Shown piece after piece: positions 1 through 7,133 of a stretch of DNA of 11,078 bases. The position numbers and the translations under genes are program-made. This stretch comes from an uncultured Collinsella sp. (lineage in GTDB: Bacteria > Actinomycetota > Coriobacteriia > Coriobacteriales > Coriobacteriaceae). Location of the stretch: contig CAAFQT010000133.1 of the NCBI GenBank assembly GCA_900765185.1, forward strand, positions 1 through 11,078, written 5' to 3'. Each line of letters opens with the position of its first letter. Position 1 is the stretch's first letter. The notes beneath the pieces were generated by a model that worked only from the letters and a program-made list of their open reading frames with translations, did not search any database and was not told where the DNA came from.

Positions 1-19
1 CGCGTTTGGATTCGCGCAC
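1..19 (-). CDS. Possible first codons of the next downstream gene (partial)
   Basis: On the minus strand a GTG codon at 17-19 opens a frame (Met-Arg-Glu-Ser-Lys-Arg) that runs off the left edge. It is preceded by an AGGGG stretch four bases upstream that could serve as a ribosome binding site. It begins about 35 bp after the topA stop, a typical distance for the next gene of an operon. Only six codons are visible, so neither the product nor the reality of the gene can be established from this window. Confidence 0.25.
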
Positions 20-53
20 CCGGCCCCTGTTGCTGTGGCGTGTCGCTGTTCGG

Positions 54-2627
54 CTATTTGTCGGCGGTTGCTTTCTTGGCAGTCGACTTCTTGGTCGTGG
101 TCTTCTTAGCGGTCGTCTTCTTGGCCGTCGTCTTCTTCGCCGTGCTCGCCTTGGTCGTGGTCTTGCGGCCGCGGGCGGGCTTCTTCTCCTTGGTCGGACA
201 GTCCATGTTGACGCAGATACGCCACGGACCGCGCGCCGTGTTGACCACCACGATGGGGGCGCCGCACTCGGGACAGGTCTCGCCCGTCGCCTCGAGCTTG
301 CCACGCGCCGGCAGCGGATAGCTCACGCCGCAGTCATCGTAGTTGGTGCAGCGGATAAAGCGCTTGCCGCTCTTCTCGCTCTTGTGCGCGATCAGGTCGC
401 CATGGCGTCCGGCCTCGGCACACACCTTGCACTCGCCCACCTTAAGGTCGGGCTCGTAGTTGGTGGGGCACGTCGGGTTCACGCAGATCTCGAAAGCCTT
501 CTGGCGGAACGGCTGACACTTAATGCGCGGTGCGCCGCACTCGGGGCACACGGCGGCCTCGCCCTCGAGCGGGCTCACCTTGACGCCGCTCGGCACCGGA
601 TAGGTCACGTCGCAGTCGGGCCAGCCCATGCAGCCGATAAAGCTGCCGCGGGTCTTGGCGCTCGTCTTCATAACCAGGTCCTTGCCGCACTTGGGGCAGG
701 CGCCCACGCGCGCATCGGCCGTGACGGCGTCGCTGATGGCGTCGCCCAGCTCCTGCGTGTGCTTGAGCAGCTCGTCGAGCACGCCGGCCAGCAGCGCGCG
801 CGAGTGCGTCACGACATGCTCTTCGGTGTCCTCGCCGCGCTCCACACGGGTCATGTCGCCGTCGAGCTCGCTGGTCATATCGGGGCTCGTGATGCGCGGG
901 GCAAACTGCGTCAGCGCGTCGATGATGGCGATGCCCAGCTGGCTCGGCTCCACGGGATCGTTTTTGAGGTAGCGCACGGCGTACAGGCGCTCGATGATGC
1001 TCGCGCGCGTGGACTTGGTGCCCAGGCCGCGCTTTTCCATCTCCTGCACGAGCTTGCCCTGGCTGTAGCGCGCGGGCGGCTCGGTCTGCTTGGCCTCGAG
1101 CTTAATGTCGAACACGTCGACCGTGTCGCCCTGCTCCAGCGGAGGCATCTGCTCGTCGCGCTTGAGTCCGTACGGGTACGCCTCGCGGAAACCCGGGGTC
1201 ACGAGCACATCGCCCGAAGCCACGAACGGCTCACCGTTCACATCGAGCTCGAGCTTGGTGTTCTCGATAGTCGCGGGACCCATGAGCGTCGCCAGGAAGC
1301 GACGGGCGATGAGGTCGTAGAGCTTGCGCTGGCCGCCATCGAGCGTGGACGGATCGCCTTCGCCCGTGGGGTAGATGGGCGGGTGGTCGGTGGTCTCGAC
1401 TTTGCCGCGCGTGGGCTTCATGGGGCCGGCGAGTACCTTTTTGCACACGGGCGCCAGCGCCGGGTTGATCTTTGCCAGGTCGCTCACCACGGCGCCCAGA
1501 TCGAGCGTCGCAGGGTACACGGTGTTGTCGACACGCGGATAGCTGATGAGGCCCGCCATGTAGAGGGACTCGGCGATGCGCATGGTACGTGCAGGTGAGA
1601 TGCCCTCGGCCGCGGCGGCAGCCTGCAGCGAGGTCGTTGCAAACGGGGTGGGCGGCTGCTGCTTGCGGGAGCGCTTGGTCACCGCGGCGACGGTTGCCGT
1701 CGTAGCGCCGTCGACGTGGCCGTACGCCGTCTCGGCAGCATCCTTGTCGGTAAAACGTGCCGTCTTGTGCGCAATCTTAAAGCGGTCATCCTCGGCAGCA
1801 CCCTGAGCGGCACCCATGCCGCGAATCTGCCAATAGTCCTCGGGCACAAACGCCATGCGCTCGCGCTCGCGCTCGACCACCAGGGCAAGCGTCGGCGTCT
1901 GCACGCGGCCGGCGGAGCGCACGTTGCCAAAGCCGCCAAACTTGGCGAGCGTCAGGTAGCGCGTGAGCACCGCACCCCAAATGAGGTCGATGTGCTGGCG
2001 GCTCTCGCCGGCGTCGGCCAGATTCTGGTCGAGCGAGACAAGATTATCGAAGGCCTGCGTAATCTCGGCCTTGGTAAACGAAGAATACTGGGCGCGGGCG
2101 ACCGGCAAGTCGGGCGCAACCTCGCGCACCTTGTTGAGAGCGTCCGAACCGATCAGCTCACCCTCGCGATCGAAGTCCGTGGCGATGATGACGCTGTCGG
2201 ACTTTTTAGCGAGGTTCTTGAGCGAACGAATGAGCTCCTTCTCGGCCGGCAGCTTAATGACGGGCGCCCAGGTGAGATAGGGCAGGCTCTCGAGCTTCCA
2301 GCCCTTGATGGAGATACCGTCGGCAAGAAACGGCTTGCGCTTGGTGTCGTAGGGCGGACGAGCCAGGCCATCGGGCATGTCGGCCGGCAGCATTTCACCG
2401 TCCTCCGTGACCGAATACCAGCCCAGCTTTTTATCGAACAGCACACTGTCACAAAAATCGGGCGCCAGGATGTGACCGGCAAGGCCGATCGTCACGCACT
2501 CCTCGCCCTTCCACTCAAAACGGTAGATGGCGGTGTTGTACACCTTGTCCTTTTTGGGTTTGCCCGTGGACAGACGCTCGGCAATTTGACGCGCGGCGTC
2601 GTTTTTCTCGGCGATGATGAGCTTCAA
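54..2627 (-). CDS. topA: Type IA DNA topoisomerase, archaeal-like TopA, with four zinc ribbons and a lysine-rich tail
   Basis: This 857-residue enzyme would relax negatively supercoiled DNA by transient single-strand cleavage. The N-terminal Toprim domain shows the catalytic Glu7 in LIIAEK and the metal-binding DFDREGE at 151-157. A conserved GRVQTPTLALV segment lies at 240-250. The nucleophilic tyrosine is Tyr363 in ISYPRVDN with Arg365; most relatives have Thr where this has Val366. A second conserved block, RYSQGKLVQEMEKRGLGTKS, spans 520-539. Four Cys4 zinc ribbons follow: C644/647/666/672, C694/697/715/720, C733/736/760/766 and C785/788/805/810. The last 40 residues are a Lys/Thr/Ala tail. 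The N-terminal third resembles archaeal TopA more than E. coli TopA, judged by eye. The start is TTG with AGGAG six bases upstream. The gene follows hypB by 54 bp and may share its transcript. Topoisomerase III is a less likely name because of the multiple zinc ribbons. Confidence 0.93.
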   Translation of the reverse strand: MKLIIAEKNDAARQIAERLSTGKPKKDKVYNTAIYRFEWKGEECVTIGLAGHILAPDFCDSVLFDKKLGWYSVTEDGEMLPADMPDGLARPPYDTKRKPFLADGISIKGWKLESLPYLTWAPVIKLPAEKELIRSLKNLAKKSDSVIIATDFDREGELIGSDALNKVREVAPDLPVARAQYSSFTKAEITQAFDNLVSLDQNLADAGESRQHIDLIWGAVLTRYLTLAKFGGFGNVRSAGRVQTPTLALVVERERERMAFVPEDYWQIRGMGAAQGAAEDDRFKIAHKTARFTDKDAAETAYGHVDGATTATVAAVTKRSRKQQPPTPFATTSLQAAAAAEGISPARTMRIAESLYMAGLISYPRVDNTVYPATLDLGAVVSDLAKINPALAPVCKKVLAGPMKPTRGKVETTDHPPIYPTGEGDPSTLDGGQRKLYDLIARRFLATLMGPATIENTKLELDVNGEPFVASGDVLVTPGFREAYPYGLKRDEQMPPLEQGDTVDVFDIKLEAKQTEPPARYSQGKLVQEMEKRGLGTKSTRASIIERLYAVRYLKNDPVEPSQLGIAIIDALTQFAPRITSPDMTSELDGDMTRVERGEDTEEHVVTHSRALLAGVLDELLKHTQELGDAISDAVTADARVGACPKCGKDLVMKTSAKTRGSFIGCMGWPDCDVTYPVPSGVKVSPLEGEAAVCPECGAPRIKCQPFRQKAFEICVNPTCPTNYEPDLKVGECKVCAEAGRHGDLIAHKSEKSGKRFIRCTNYDDCGVSYPLPARGKLEATGETCPECGAPIVVVNTARGPWRICVNMDCPTKEKKPARGRKTTTKASTAKKTTAKKTTAKKTTTKKSTAKKATADK
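69..143 (-). repeat. 15-bp tandem repeat encoding the Lys/Thr/Ala tail of TopA
   Basis: The 3' end of topA repeats a 15-bp unit that encodes Ala-Lys-Lys-Thr-Thr and variants (residues about 829-853). The plus-strand copies around 110-140 are close to identical (gtcttcttggccgtc and one- or two-base variants). Such tails resemble the C-terminal domain of histone H1 and presumably help hold DNA. Copy number may vary between strains by slippage. Confidence 0.85.
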
Positions 2628-2633
2628 AAGAGG

Positions 2634-2638
2634 CTCCT
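2634..2638 (-). promoter_or_regulatory. Ribosome binding site that fixes the TTG start of topA
   Basis: AGGAG on the minus strand lies six bases before a TTG codon at 2625-2627. The protein from this TTG starts MKLIIAEK, exactly where a type IA topoisomerase should begin, so TTG is the start. Confidence 0.8.
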
Positions 2639-2681
2639 ATCTCGTATCTCTGCGGCTACGCCCGCCCGTATGGCGGCCGAC

Positions 2682-3365
2682 TTACGCCCTTGCTTGCTCA
2701 ATCTGCCCGATGAGCCAATCGCACCAGGCATCCATGCCCTCGCCCTTGCGCGCGCTCACGGCAAACCGCGGCGCTTGCGGATTGAGGTCATCGAGTGTCT
2801 TAGTATACCTATCCATGTCAAAATCGAAAGCCGGAGCCACGTCGACCTTGTTGAGCAGCTGCGCGCCGGCGTGTTGGAAGATGCCCGGGTACTTGATGGG
2901 CTTGTCGTCGCCCTCGGGCACCGAGAGAATCATGATGGACAGGTTCTCGCCCAGGTCAAAGTCGACCGGGCAGACCAGGTTACCCACGTTTTCGATAAAG
3001 ATGACGTCGATGTTCTCCAGACCCACAGCCTGGTCGAAGGCATCGACAGCCTCCATGATCATGTTGCCCTCGAGGTGGCACAGACCGCCCGTGTTGATCT
3101 GGATGGCGGGCATGCCGGCTTCCTTCATGGTGATGGCGTCGACATCCGAGGCGATATCGCCCTCGATGACGGCACAGCGTAGGCCGGCCTTGTCACGCAG
3201 GCGCTCGTTGGTGCCCAGAATCGTGGTGGTCTTACCCGAGCCGGGGCTCGACAGCACATTGATCACATAGGTGTTTGTCTCATTAAATCGCTGACGCAGC
3301 TGATCTGCCAGGCGCTCGTTGCGCGACAGGATCGGCGACGCGATATCAATCGTTTTCTCGGCCAT
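2682..3365 (-). CDS. hypB: Hydrogenase nickel-incorporation GTPase HypB
   Basis: HypB is a cytoplasmic SIMIBI-class GTPase that works with HypA to place nickel in the large subunit of [NiFe] hydrogenases. The 227-residue protein has the P-loop SSPGSGKTT at 39-47, the intersubunit metal-site pair Cys96-His97 in GGLCHLEG, the ENVGNLVCP segment with Cys132 at 125-133, and the NKVD guanine-specificity motif at 172-175. It lacks the N-terminal Cys-rich nickel site of E. coli HypB and has no His-rich stretch, so it is the short form without nickel storage. The ATG start has AAGGAG eight bases upstream. It lies 55 bp after hypA, in the standard hypA-hypB order. Some relatives also serve urease, but no urease gene is visible here. 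Confidence 0.95.
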   Translation of the reverse strand: MAEKTIDIASPILSRNERLADQLRQRFNETNTYVINVLSSPGSGKTTTILGTNERLRDKAGLRCAVIEGDIASDVDAITMKEAGMPAIQINTGGLCHLEGNMIMEAVDAFDQAVGLENIDVIFIENVGNLVCPVDFDLGENLSIMILSVPEGDDKPIKYPGIFQHAGAQLLNKVDVAPAFDFDMDRYTKTLDDLNPQAPRFAVSARKGEGMDAWCDWLIGQIEQARA

Positions 3366-3420
3366 ACTTAGCGCTCCTTACTTTGGCCCCTTTATACCCC
3401 ATCATTAGATGGCTAGCGGG

Positions 3421-3777
3421 CTAATCGTCGGGGGTTTCGATTTCGATACTTGCGATATCGAGCTCGCGGCCGTGCAGCAGGCGCACGTTGGCGCCGCCAC
3501 ACTGGGGGCAGCGACAATGGAAACGGTCGTGCTCAAAGACCTCGCCGCAGTCCAGGCACTCGCTTTGTGGATGGACCTCCTCCACGGCAAGCTCGCAGCC
3601 GCGCGTGAGCGGGTCCTCATCGCGAAACGTCTCCCACGCAAAGTCGAGTGCCTCGCGCACGACCTCGGTCATATCCCCGATACGAAGCGTTACCAAAACG
3701 GCGCGCGAGGCCCCCGCCCCACGCGCCGCGCGAATCACTGTATCGAGTATGCCGTTGACAATGCCAACCTCGTGCAT
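3421..3777 (-). CDS. hypA: Hydrogenase maturation nickel metallochaperone HypA
   Basis: HypA carries nickel to the hydrogenase large-subunit precursor together with HypB. The 118-residue length is normal for the family. The N-terminal Met-His-Glu, whose His2 is the known nickel ligand, is present. The structural zinc site is formed by two CxxC pairs, C74/C77 (CLDC) and C90/C93 (CPQC); an additional Cys88 lies beside the second pair. The ATG start is required to expose the MHE motif, and its ribosome binding site GAGGAG lies within the last codons of tatC, so the two genes are very likely translated from one message. The gap to tatC is six bases. Confidence 0.95.
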   Translation of the reverse strand: MHEVGIVNGILDTVIRAARGAGASRAVLVTLRIGDMTEVVREALDFAWETFRDEDPLTRGCELAVEEVHPQSECLDCGEVFEHDRFHCRCPQCGGANVRLLHGRELDIASIEIETPDD

Positions 3778-3783
3778 ACCGAT

Positions 3784-4575
3784 TTACTCCTCGTCGTCCT
3801 CGTCGTCCGAGAACAGGTCCAGACGGCTCACGAACAGGCCCTCCTTGCCCTCGCGCGCGGTGATGACCACGCGAGCGATGGCGAGCGAAATCTCGTAGAG
3901 CGAGAGCAGGGCGCCATACATGAGACCCAGCGTAACGGGCGAGCCGTCGGGCGTAATCACAGCCGAACCCACGAGCAGGCCTACGTACACGTAGCGCCAG
4001 GCGCTGCGGAAGGCCGCATAGGACACGATGTGGAAAACGGACAGGTAGAAGATGATGAGCGGCAGCTCAAACGCCACACCAAAGCCGATCATAAAGAGCA
4101 GCTCCATGTTGACGTAGTTCTCCAGATCGGGCAACGCCGTGGCGACAGCCGAGGTCTCGCCGATGAGCCACTCAAAGCCCGCCGGGATGATGATGAAGTA
4201 GCAGAAGATTGCGCCCAGGAAGAACAGCACCGTCGAGGCGAGCACCGTGGGCACGACCCACTTGCGTTCGTTGGGGCGAAGCGCCGGCAGGAAAAACGCC
4301 AGAATCTGCCAGATGATCATAGGCGTGCACATGACCACGGCCATCTTGATGGCCAGTGAGAAGCGCAGGCCAAAGCCGCCGAGCGTGGTGGTGATGTAGA
4401 ACTTACCGTCCGGCACAAAGGAGCGGATGGGGTCTTCCAAGATGTCGAGCACCACGGGCGTGGCGAAATACAGCACGATGGCTGCGGCAAACACCGATAC
4501 GACCACGATGGTCAGACGGCGACGGAGTTCTCCCAGGTGATCGAAAAGCGGCATTCGCGCAGGTCCGATAGGCAT
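3784..4575 (-). CDS. tatC: Sec-independent protein translocase subunit TatC
   Basis: TatC is the six-helix membrane receptor that recognises twin-arginine signal peptides and assembles TatA for export of folded proteins. The 263-residue protein begins with the family signature MPLFDHLGELRRRL at 8-21, including Glu16. It continues with FFLPALRPNER at 94-104 (Glu103), the FELP segment at 169-172 (Glu170 inside the membrane) and TPDGSP at 208-213. Hydrophobic segments fit six transmembrane helices. The C-terminus ends in an acidic run (DDEDDEE), which also encodes the ribosome binding site of hypA. The start ATG overlaps the tatA stop as TAATG, with GGGAGG nine bases upstream. An internal Met8 could also start the protein, but the upstream one has the better spacing. 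Confidence 0.96.
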   Translation of the reverse strand: MPIGPARMPLFDHLGELRRRLTIVVVSVFAAAIVLYFATPVVLDILEDPIRSFVPDGKFYITTTLGGFGLRFSLAIKMAVVMCTPMIIWQILAFFLPALRPNERKWVVPTVLASTVLFFLGAIFCYFIIIPAGFEWLIGETSAVATALPDLENYVNMELLFMIGFGVAFELPLIIFYLSVFHIVSYAAFRSAWRYVYVGLLVGSAVITPDGSPVTLGLMYGALLSLYEISLAIARVVITAREGKEGLFVSRLDLFSDDEDDEE

Positions 4576-5159
4576 TACTCATCGCCTCCCTTCGGGGCAG
4601 CGGCTGCGGCATCGTCCTCGGCCTCGAGCTCGCGGGCGAGCTGGTCGACGACGGCCTTGCGCTTGCGGGGACGACGGGCGTAGAGGTCAGCCGTCGTGGG
4701 CTCTGCCGGCTCGGGCTCGGGCTCCGGCTCTGCAGCAGGCTCGGACTCGACGGCGGCATCGGCAGACCCGGCGTCGGCACCCTCGGCTTCAGTCTCCTCG
4801 GCAGCATCCTCGCCCTTGGCGGCACCCTCGCTTGCGGCCTTCTCGGCGGCAAGACGGGCGCGACGCTCGGCAAAGGTCTCCTTCTTTTCGGGCGCGGCCG
4901 TCTCGGCGGCATCCTCGTCCGCATCGGAATCGTCGTCGGTCGCAGCAGCCTTCTTGGGCTTGACCGGAGCCGACGCGGCCTCGCTCACCGGATCGATAAT
5001 CTCGGACTGAACAACGGCCGTCATCTTTTCCTGCGTCTCGCGGAACTGACGGATGGCACGGCCGATCGTGCGGCCCATCTGCGGGAGCTTATCCGGGCCA
5101 AACAGCAAAAAGCCGAAGACCACGATGATCGCGAGCTCACCCTCTCCAATACCAAACAC
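4575..5159 (-). CDS. tatA: Twin-arginine translocase TatA/TatB-family subunit with a long acidic tail
   Basis: The pore-forming or receptor-coupling subunit of Tat export. From the GTG start the protein is 194 residues. It begins MFGIGEGELAIIV, then a transmembrane helix to about residue 20, the FGP hinge at 20-22, and an amphipathic helix (DKLPQMGRTIGRAIRQF, 23-39). Residues from about 50 to the end form a low-complexity region rich in Glu, Ala, Asp and Pro with a basic patch (RRPRKRK). TatA and TatB are hard to separate by eye: the FGIG start favours TatB and the hinge and helix fit TatA. Only one such gene is visible beside tatC. An ATG 45 bases further upstream is in frame, but it lacks a ribosome binding site and would put charged residues before the helix. 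Confidence 0.9.
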   Translation of the reverse strand: MFGIGEGELAIIVVFGFLLFGPDKLPQMGRTIGRAIRQFRETQEKMTAVVQSEIIDPVSEAASAPVKPKKAAATDDDSDADEDAAETAAPEKKETFAERRARLAAEKAASEGAAKGEDAAEETEAEGADAGSADAAVESEPAAEPEPEPEPAEPTTADLYARRPRKRKAVVDQLARELEAEDDAAAAAPKGGDE

Positions 5160-5164
5160 ACATA

Positions 5165-5169
5165 CCTCC
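5165..5169 (-). promoter_or_regulatory. Ribosome binding site that decides the GTG start of tatA
   Basis: GGAGG lies five bases before the GTG at 5157-5159. An ATG at 5161-5163 overlaps this start region, but it is only one base from GGAGG and opens a different frame of eight codons, so it is unlikely to be used. The GTG gives the typical Tat N-terminus. Confidence 0.8.
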
Positions 5170-5171
5170 AA

Positions 5172-5191
5172 GGCTCGATGTGAGTCGAGCC
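5172..5191 (-). promoter_or_regulatory. Hairpin in the tatA leader just before the ribosome binding site
   Basis: On the minus strand GGCTCGA and TCGAGCC form a perfect 7-bp stem around a six-base loop. The stem ends two bases before the GGAGG of tatA, so it could affect ribosome access or message stability. No uracil run follows, so it is not an intrinsic terminator. A function is inferred from position only. Confidence 0.45.
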
Positions 5192-5234
5192 CGCACCGCG
5201 CCATTCGGCCGGAACTCGTCTATTCATTCGGTCA

Positions 5235-5263
5235 AGTATAGCGCCCGGACGCCAAAACGTCCG
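5235..5263 (-). promoter_or_regulatory. Likely promoter of the tatA-tatC-hypA-hypB cluster
   Basis: A TATACT -10 box lies at 5235-5240 on the minus strand, about 75 bases before the tatA start. At a 17-base spacing the -35 position holds CGGACG, which matches TTGACA only in its central GAC. The -35 position and spacer lie within the palindrome at 5241-5268, which suggests that a regulator may act there. This is a pattern match only. Confidence 0.45.
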
Positions 5264-5268
5264 AGCGC
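5241..5268. repeat. 28-bp palindrome abutting the tat -10 box
   Basis: Two 11-base arms (GCGCCCGGACG and CGTCCGAGCGC on the plus strand) pair around a six-base CCAAAA centre with one G-U wobble in RNA. It lies between the end of the STAS gene and the tat -10 box. It could be an operator covering the -35 region, or a terminator-like stem for the upstream STAS gene, although no clear uracil run follows it on either strand. Confidence 0.6.
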
Positions 5269-5312
5269 ATCACAAACATATGCCAAACGGCACGCCCTTT
5301 TGGGGGCAAAGA

Positions 5313-5627
5313 TTATGCAGCGGTGATCGAAATCTCCTGGTCGACACCCAACAGCTGGACCACGCGCATCACCGGGGGCTGCACATTGGTGCAGCTAAAG
5401 CGCTTGCTGTGGTCGGCCGCGTGGTGCGCGGCGCCCACGAGCACGCCAATGCCCGTCGAATCGATGTAGCTCACCTGGGCAAAATCGAGCTCAACGGCCT
5501 CGGTGGGCTGCTCGAGCGCCAGGTCGATGGCATTGCGCAGGCTATCGGCGTTAGAGATATCGATCTCGCCGGTTACCTTAATGGTGTAGAGCTCTGGCGT
5601 GGGGTTGGTGGAAATACCCAAATCCAT
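5313..5627 (-). CDS. STAS-domain anti-sigma-factor antagonist (SpoIIAA/RsbV type)
   Basis: A single-domain STAS protein of 104 residues. Proteins of this family bind and sequester an anti-sigma factor kinase when unphosphorylated, which frees a sigma factor. The signature YIDSTGIGVLVGA at 54-66 contains the usual phosphorylation-site serine, Ser57, in Asp-Ser-Thr-Gly. The preceding VELDFAQVSYID strand and the early TGEIDISNAD segment (19-28) also fit. The ATG has AAAGGAG seven bases upstream. No RsbW-like kinase, sigma factor or PP2C phosphatase gene is beside it, so its partners must lie elsewhere. It follows the aminotransferase by 51 bp and could be co-transcribed with it. The exact role (stress response or other) cannot be told from sequence. 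Confidence 0.88.
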   Translation of the reverse strand: MDLGISTNPTPELYTIKVTGEIDISNADSLRNAIDLALEQPTEAVELDFAQVSYIDSTGIGVLVGAAHHAADHSKRFSCTNVQPPVMRVVQLLGVDQEISITAA

Positions 5628-5678
5628 GTATACGCTCCTTTACGTATCGAAAGTGCGGATAGTACGGGAAGCCGCGCG

Positions 5679-6983
5679 TTAGGCGCGCTCGGAACGCGCA
5701 AGCTCGGCAGCGACGAGCTTGACAGCCAGCACCAGCACATCGAGCGCAGCCTCCAGGTCCTCGACCGTGAGATAGCTCGGCGCGATGCGGATGTTGGTGT
5801 CGCGCGGATCCTTGCCATAAGGCCAGGTGGCACCAGCCGGCGTGAGCTTGACGCCCAGGTCGGCACAAAGCGCGGCGACCTTCTGGGCCGAGCCCTCGGG
5901 GCCATCAAAACTCACAAAGTAGCCGCCATGGGGATGAGTCCAAGTGGCGCAACCCGTGTTACCCAGGCCCTCGGTGAGCTTGCGCTCAACGGCCTCAAAG
6001 CGCGGGCGCAGGAACTCGGCATGCTTTTTCATGTGCTCCTTGACCGCCTCGATGGTGGGAAGGAAGCGCACGTGACGCAGCTGGTTGAGCTTATCGGCGC
6101 TAATAAGGCCAGCCTTCAGGCGCTTGGAGAACTCGGCGATAACCGCGGGGCTCGCACCGATAAAGCCGATACCGGCGCCCGGGAAGGTGATCTTTGACGT
6201 CGAGGCGAATGCCACCACGCGATCCTCGGTGCCCGCCGCGCGAGCGAGGTCAAAGATGTTGGCGAGCTCGTCGGTCTCGTCGTACAGGTCGTGCACGCAG
6301 TAGGCGTTGTCCCAGAAGATGCGGAAATCGGACGCGGCCGTGGGCATCTCGACCAGGCGGCGCACAGTGTCCTCGCTAAAGGTGATGCCCGTGGGGTTGG
6401 AATACTTGGGCACGCACCAGATACCCTTGATGGAATCGTCGGCGGCAACCAGGCGCTCGATCTCGTCCATGTCGGGGCCGTTATCGGTCATCGCGACGGG
6501 GACGTTCTCGATGCCCAAATCGGCGGTGATGCCAAAGTGGCGATCGTAGCCGGGAACAGGGCACAGGAACTTGACCTTCTTGCCGTCGTGCGCGGCCTCG
6601 TAGGCGTCCCAGGGCTCGCTGCCGCACGAGCCGCAACGCCAGAACATGCCGGCGATGTCATGCTCGATCAGCAGGCTCGACGAACCCAGCACGAGCGTCT
6701 GCTCGGCGGGGCAGCCCAGAAACTCCCCTGCCAGCTTGCGTGCCGAAGGAATACCCTCGAAGCAGCCGTAGTTGGAACAATCGACGTTGCCATCGTGCAG
6801 ATCGGCGTCGGCGTTGAGGATATCGAGCATGGGGCGCGAGATGTCCACCTGGGCGGGCGACGGCTTGCCGCGGGCCATATCGAGCGCCAGGCCCTTGGCC
6901 TTGACCTCGGCGACCTCGGCTTTGAGTGCCTCGATGGCGGCATCGAGTTCGGTGGTTTCCATCTTCTGGTAGATCGTCTGCAT
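5679..6983 (-). CDS. PLP-dependent aminotransferase, aspartate aminotransferase class Ic type
   Basis: A fold-type I aminotransferase of 434 residues that most likely exchanges the amino group between aspartate and 2-oxoglutarate in the cytoplasm. The motifs match the corynebacterial-type (class Ic) family: CPVPGYDRHF at 141-150, GIWCVPKYSNPTG at 187-199 with Asn196, FWDNAY at 223-228 with Asp225 as the cofactor-nitrogen partner, and the Schiff-base Lys264 in STSKITFPGAG. Arg399 in NIRIAPS is the expected carboxylate-binding residue. The ATG start has AAAGG nine bases upstream; Met8 is a second possible start. A -10-like box lies about 45 bases before the start. Substrate preference was not tested, and a MocR-like or alanine/aromatic specificity is possible, though the motif set favours aspartate. 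Confidence 0.88.
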   Translation of the reverse strand: MQTIYQKMETTELDAAIEALKAEVAEVKAKGLALDMARGKPSPAQVDISRPMLDILNADADLHDGNVDCSNYGCFEGIPSARKLAGEFLGCPAEQTLVLGSSSLLIEHDIAGMFWRCGSCGSEPWDAYEAAHDGKKVKFLCPVPGYDRHFGITADLGIENVPVAMTDNGPDMDEIERLVAADDSIKGIWCVPKYSNPTGITFSEDTVRRLVEMPTAASDFRIFWDNAYCVHDLYDETDELANIFDLARAAGTEDRVVAFASTSKITFPGAGIGFIGASPAVIAEFSKRLKAGLISADKLNQLRHVRFLPTIEAVKEHMKKHAEFLRPRFEAVERKLTEGLGNTGCATWTHPHGGYFVSFDGPEGSAQKVAALCADLGVKLTPAGATWPYGKDPRDTNIRIAPSYLTVEDLEAALDVLVLAVKLVAAELARSERA

Positions 6984-7025
6984 GGGGTGCGACCTTTCGC
7001 GAAGCGGTACGTTGCAGTTCGTCTA

Positions 7026-7054
7026 AGTATAGACCGCCACCGCCACAACGTTAT
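7026..7054 (-). promoter_or_regulatory. Candidate promoter of the aminotransferase gene
   Basis: TATACT lies at 7026-7031 on the minus strand, giving a leader of about 36 bases before the ATG at 6983. The -35 position at a 17-base spacing reads ATAACG and is weak. The -10 box is identical to that before tatA. Confidence 0.4.
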
Positions 7055-7070
7055 GAAGCCGTGATAGATT
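7042..7070 (+). promoter_or_regulatory. Weak candidate promoter of the small plus-strand gene
   Basis: TAGATT at 7065-7070 with an upstream TG forms an extended -10-like element, and GCCACA 17 bases upstream matches half of TTGACA. It overlaps the candidate aminotransferase promoter on the other strand, as expected for divergent genes. The rest of the 150-bp gap holds no other structure I can support. Confidence 0.25.
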
Positions 7071-7133
7071 AAGTCCATCGCAATAAATTACGAATCGCCG
7101 CGCATGCCGGCGTGGGGCGCCCAAGGAGGCACT

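Noticed and set aside
6..1598. Long plus-strand open frame of 530 codons opposite topA
   Set aside because: It mirrors topA in high-GC DNA, has Arg/Leu/Ala/His-rich low-complexity content and no recognisable domain, while the minus strand encodes a complete topoisomerase.
1716..3182. Plus-strand open frame of 488 codons across topA and hypB
   Set aside because: It runs opposite two well-recognised genes and their intergenic gap, with no motif of its own.
3409..4359. Plus-strand open frame opposite hypA and tatC
   Set aside because: It has a charged, histidine-rich composition without domain features, and it overlaps two certain genes.
4575..5204. Upstream ATG start for tatA at 5204
   Set aside because: It has no ribosome binding site and adds 15 residues before the conserved Tat N-terminus, whereas the GTG at 5157-5159 has GGAGG at ideal spacing.
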